Assembly: GCA_007135995.1 (NCBI GenBank)
Contig: SLHU01000382.1
Location: forward strand, 1-5,454
Length of the DNA stretch: 5,454 nucleotides
Source: Clostridiales bacterium
Lineage (GTDB): Bacteria > Bacillota > Clostridia > Saccharofermentanales > UBA5734
Reading direction: 5' to 3'
Shown here: positions 5,114 to 5,454 of the stretch, in pieces
How the letters are laid out: the number at the start of each line of letters is the position of its first letter
Numbering within the stretch: position 1 is the first letter of the stretch
Position numbers and translations under genes: made by a program
The notes under the pieces: model-generated
Told to the model about the DNA's origin: nothing
What the model saw: the letters and a program-made list of their open reading frames with translations, nothing else
Databases searched by the model: none

Positions 5114-5454
5114 ATGAATGATGATCCGAATAATAATCAAACACCGTCGGAGCGATTCGATAAAGAACGATTTGATAAAGATAACAGCCATCAGGAAGAT
5201 TATTTACATCAGGAAGCGGATGGTTTTGGCAAAGACCCGGCTGATGATGCCGGTGAGGACAGCCAGGTCCGAAATGATGCCTCCGATGCCAGCCATCTTT
5301 CTGAGCGAAGCGGGTCTGAAACCGATGAAGACGGGGACACAGACGAAAGCGAACCGCATCTGGTCAGTGCCAGAAAAAAACAGACTGATTCAGATGAGCC
5401 GTCGGCCAGGCCGGATGATCCGGTTACGATTGATCCGTTTGCCAGAAGGCGTAC
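5114..5454 (+). CDS. Acidic, low-complexity protein of unknown function (partial, N-terminus only)
   Basis: The frame is open from ATG 5114 to the window end (113 complete codons) without a stop. The product begins MNDDPNNNQTPSERFDKERF and is extremely hydrophilic, with 33 Asp/Glu among 113 residues, a short RFDKE/RFDKD repeat and only five aromatic residues. No signal peptide, membrane segment or domain is seen in this part. It turns less acidic and more basic near the cut (DPFARRR). This looks like a disordered cytoplasmic N-terminal arm, as seen ahead of membrane helices in some Gram-positive envelope proteins, but that is a guess. The start is supported by AGGTG 7 nt upstream and by an extended -10 promoter about 190 nt upstream. 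It is divergent from the deacetylase. I do not recognise the gene. Confidence 0.65.
   Translation, partial: MNDDPNNNQTPSERFDKERFDKDNSHQEDYLHQEADGFGKDPADDAGEDSQVRNDASDASHLSERSGSETDEDGDTDESEPHLVSARKKQTDSDEPSARPDDPVTIDPFARRR

Noticed and set aside
5000..5191. Minus-strand open frame across the leader and the 5114 gene start
   Set aside because: It overlaps the better supported plus-strand gene and the leader hairpins, and lacks a recognisable product.

Overview
The window holds five protein-coding genes, two of them cut by its ends, and no rRNA, tRNA or CRISPR array that I can recognise. Strong GGAGG-type ribosome binding sites, extended -10 promoters, a RACo-type corrinoid activator, a flavodoxin/ferredoxin fusion and a membrane-anchored polysaccharide deacetylase together suggest an anaerobic Bacillota (Clostridia-like) bacterium of intermediate GC. 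I cannot name the genus from this sequence.

Layout. (1) 1-1633, minus strand: the N-terminal 544 codons of a [2Fe-2S] plus ASKHA-ATPase protein of the RACo/DUF4445 class; its C-terminus lies beyond base 1. (2) 1640-2045: a gene-free divergent spacer with a short palindrome, a TATAAT box and a degenerate copy of a sequence found again further right. (3) 2046-2837, plus strand: an EFR1-type flavodoxin with two C-terminal [4Fe-4S] motifs. (4) 2838-3109: a repeat-rich spacer with four copies of a TGCATCC..ACATT motif, possibly the decayed end of an insertion sequence. (5) 3110-3565, plus strand: a hotdog-fold acyl-CoA thioesterase. (6) 3667-4731, minus strand: a membrane-anchored NodB-type polysaccharide deacetylase, convergent with the thioesterase. 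(7) 4776-5113: a divergent spacer with an extended -10 promoter facing each way and a hairpin-rich leader. (8) 5114-5454, plus strand: the start of a very acidic, probably disordered protein of unknown function, cut by the window end.

Working together. The divergent RACo-like and EFR1-type genes fit one theme, low-potential electron delivery to an activator of corrinoid enzymes, but no corrinoid protein or methyltransferase is in view, so this is inference. The deacetylase points to cell-envelope modification. The thioesterase looks like a stand-alone metabolic gene.

The most unusual signals are non-coding: a perfect Shine-Dalgarno placed 31 nt from the deacetylase ATG but separated from it by a clean 6-bp hairpin that would restore normal spacing; a leader of about 185 nt with consecutive stem-loops ahead of the last gene; and the repeat array between the second and third genes.
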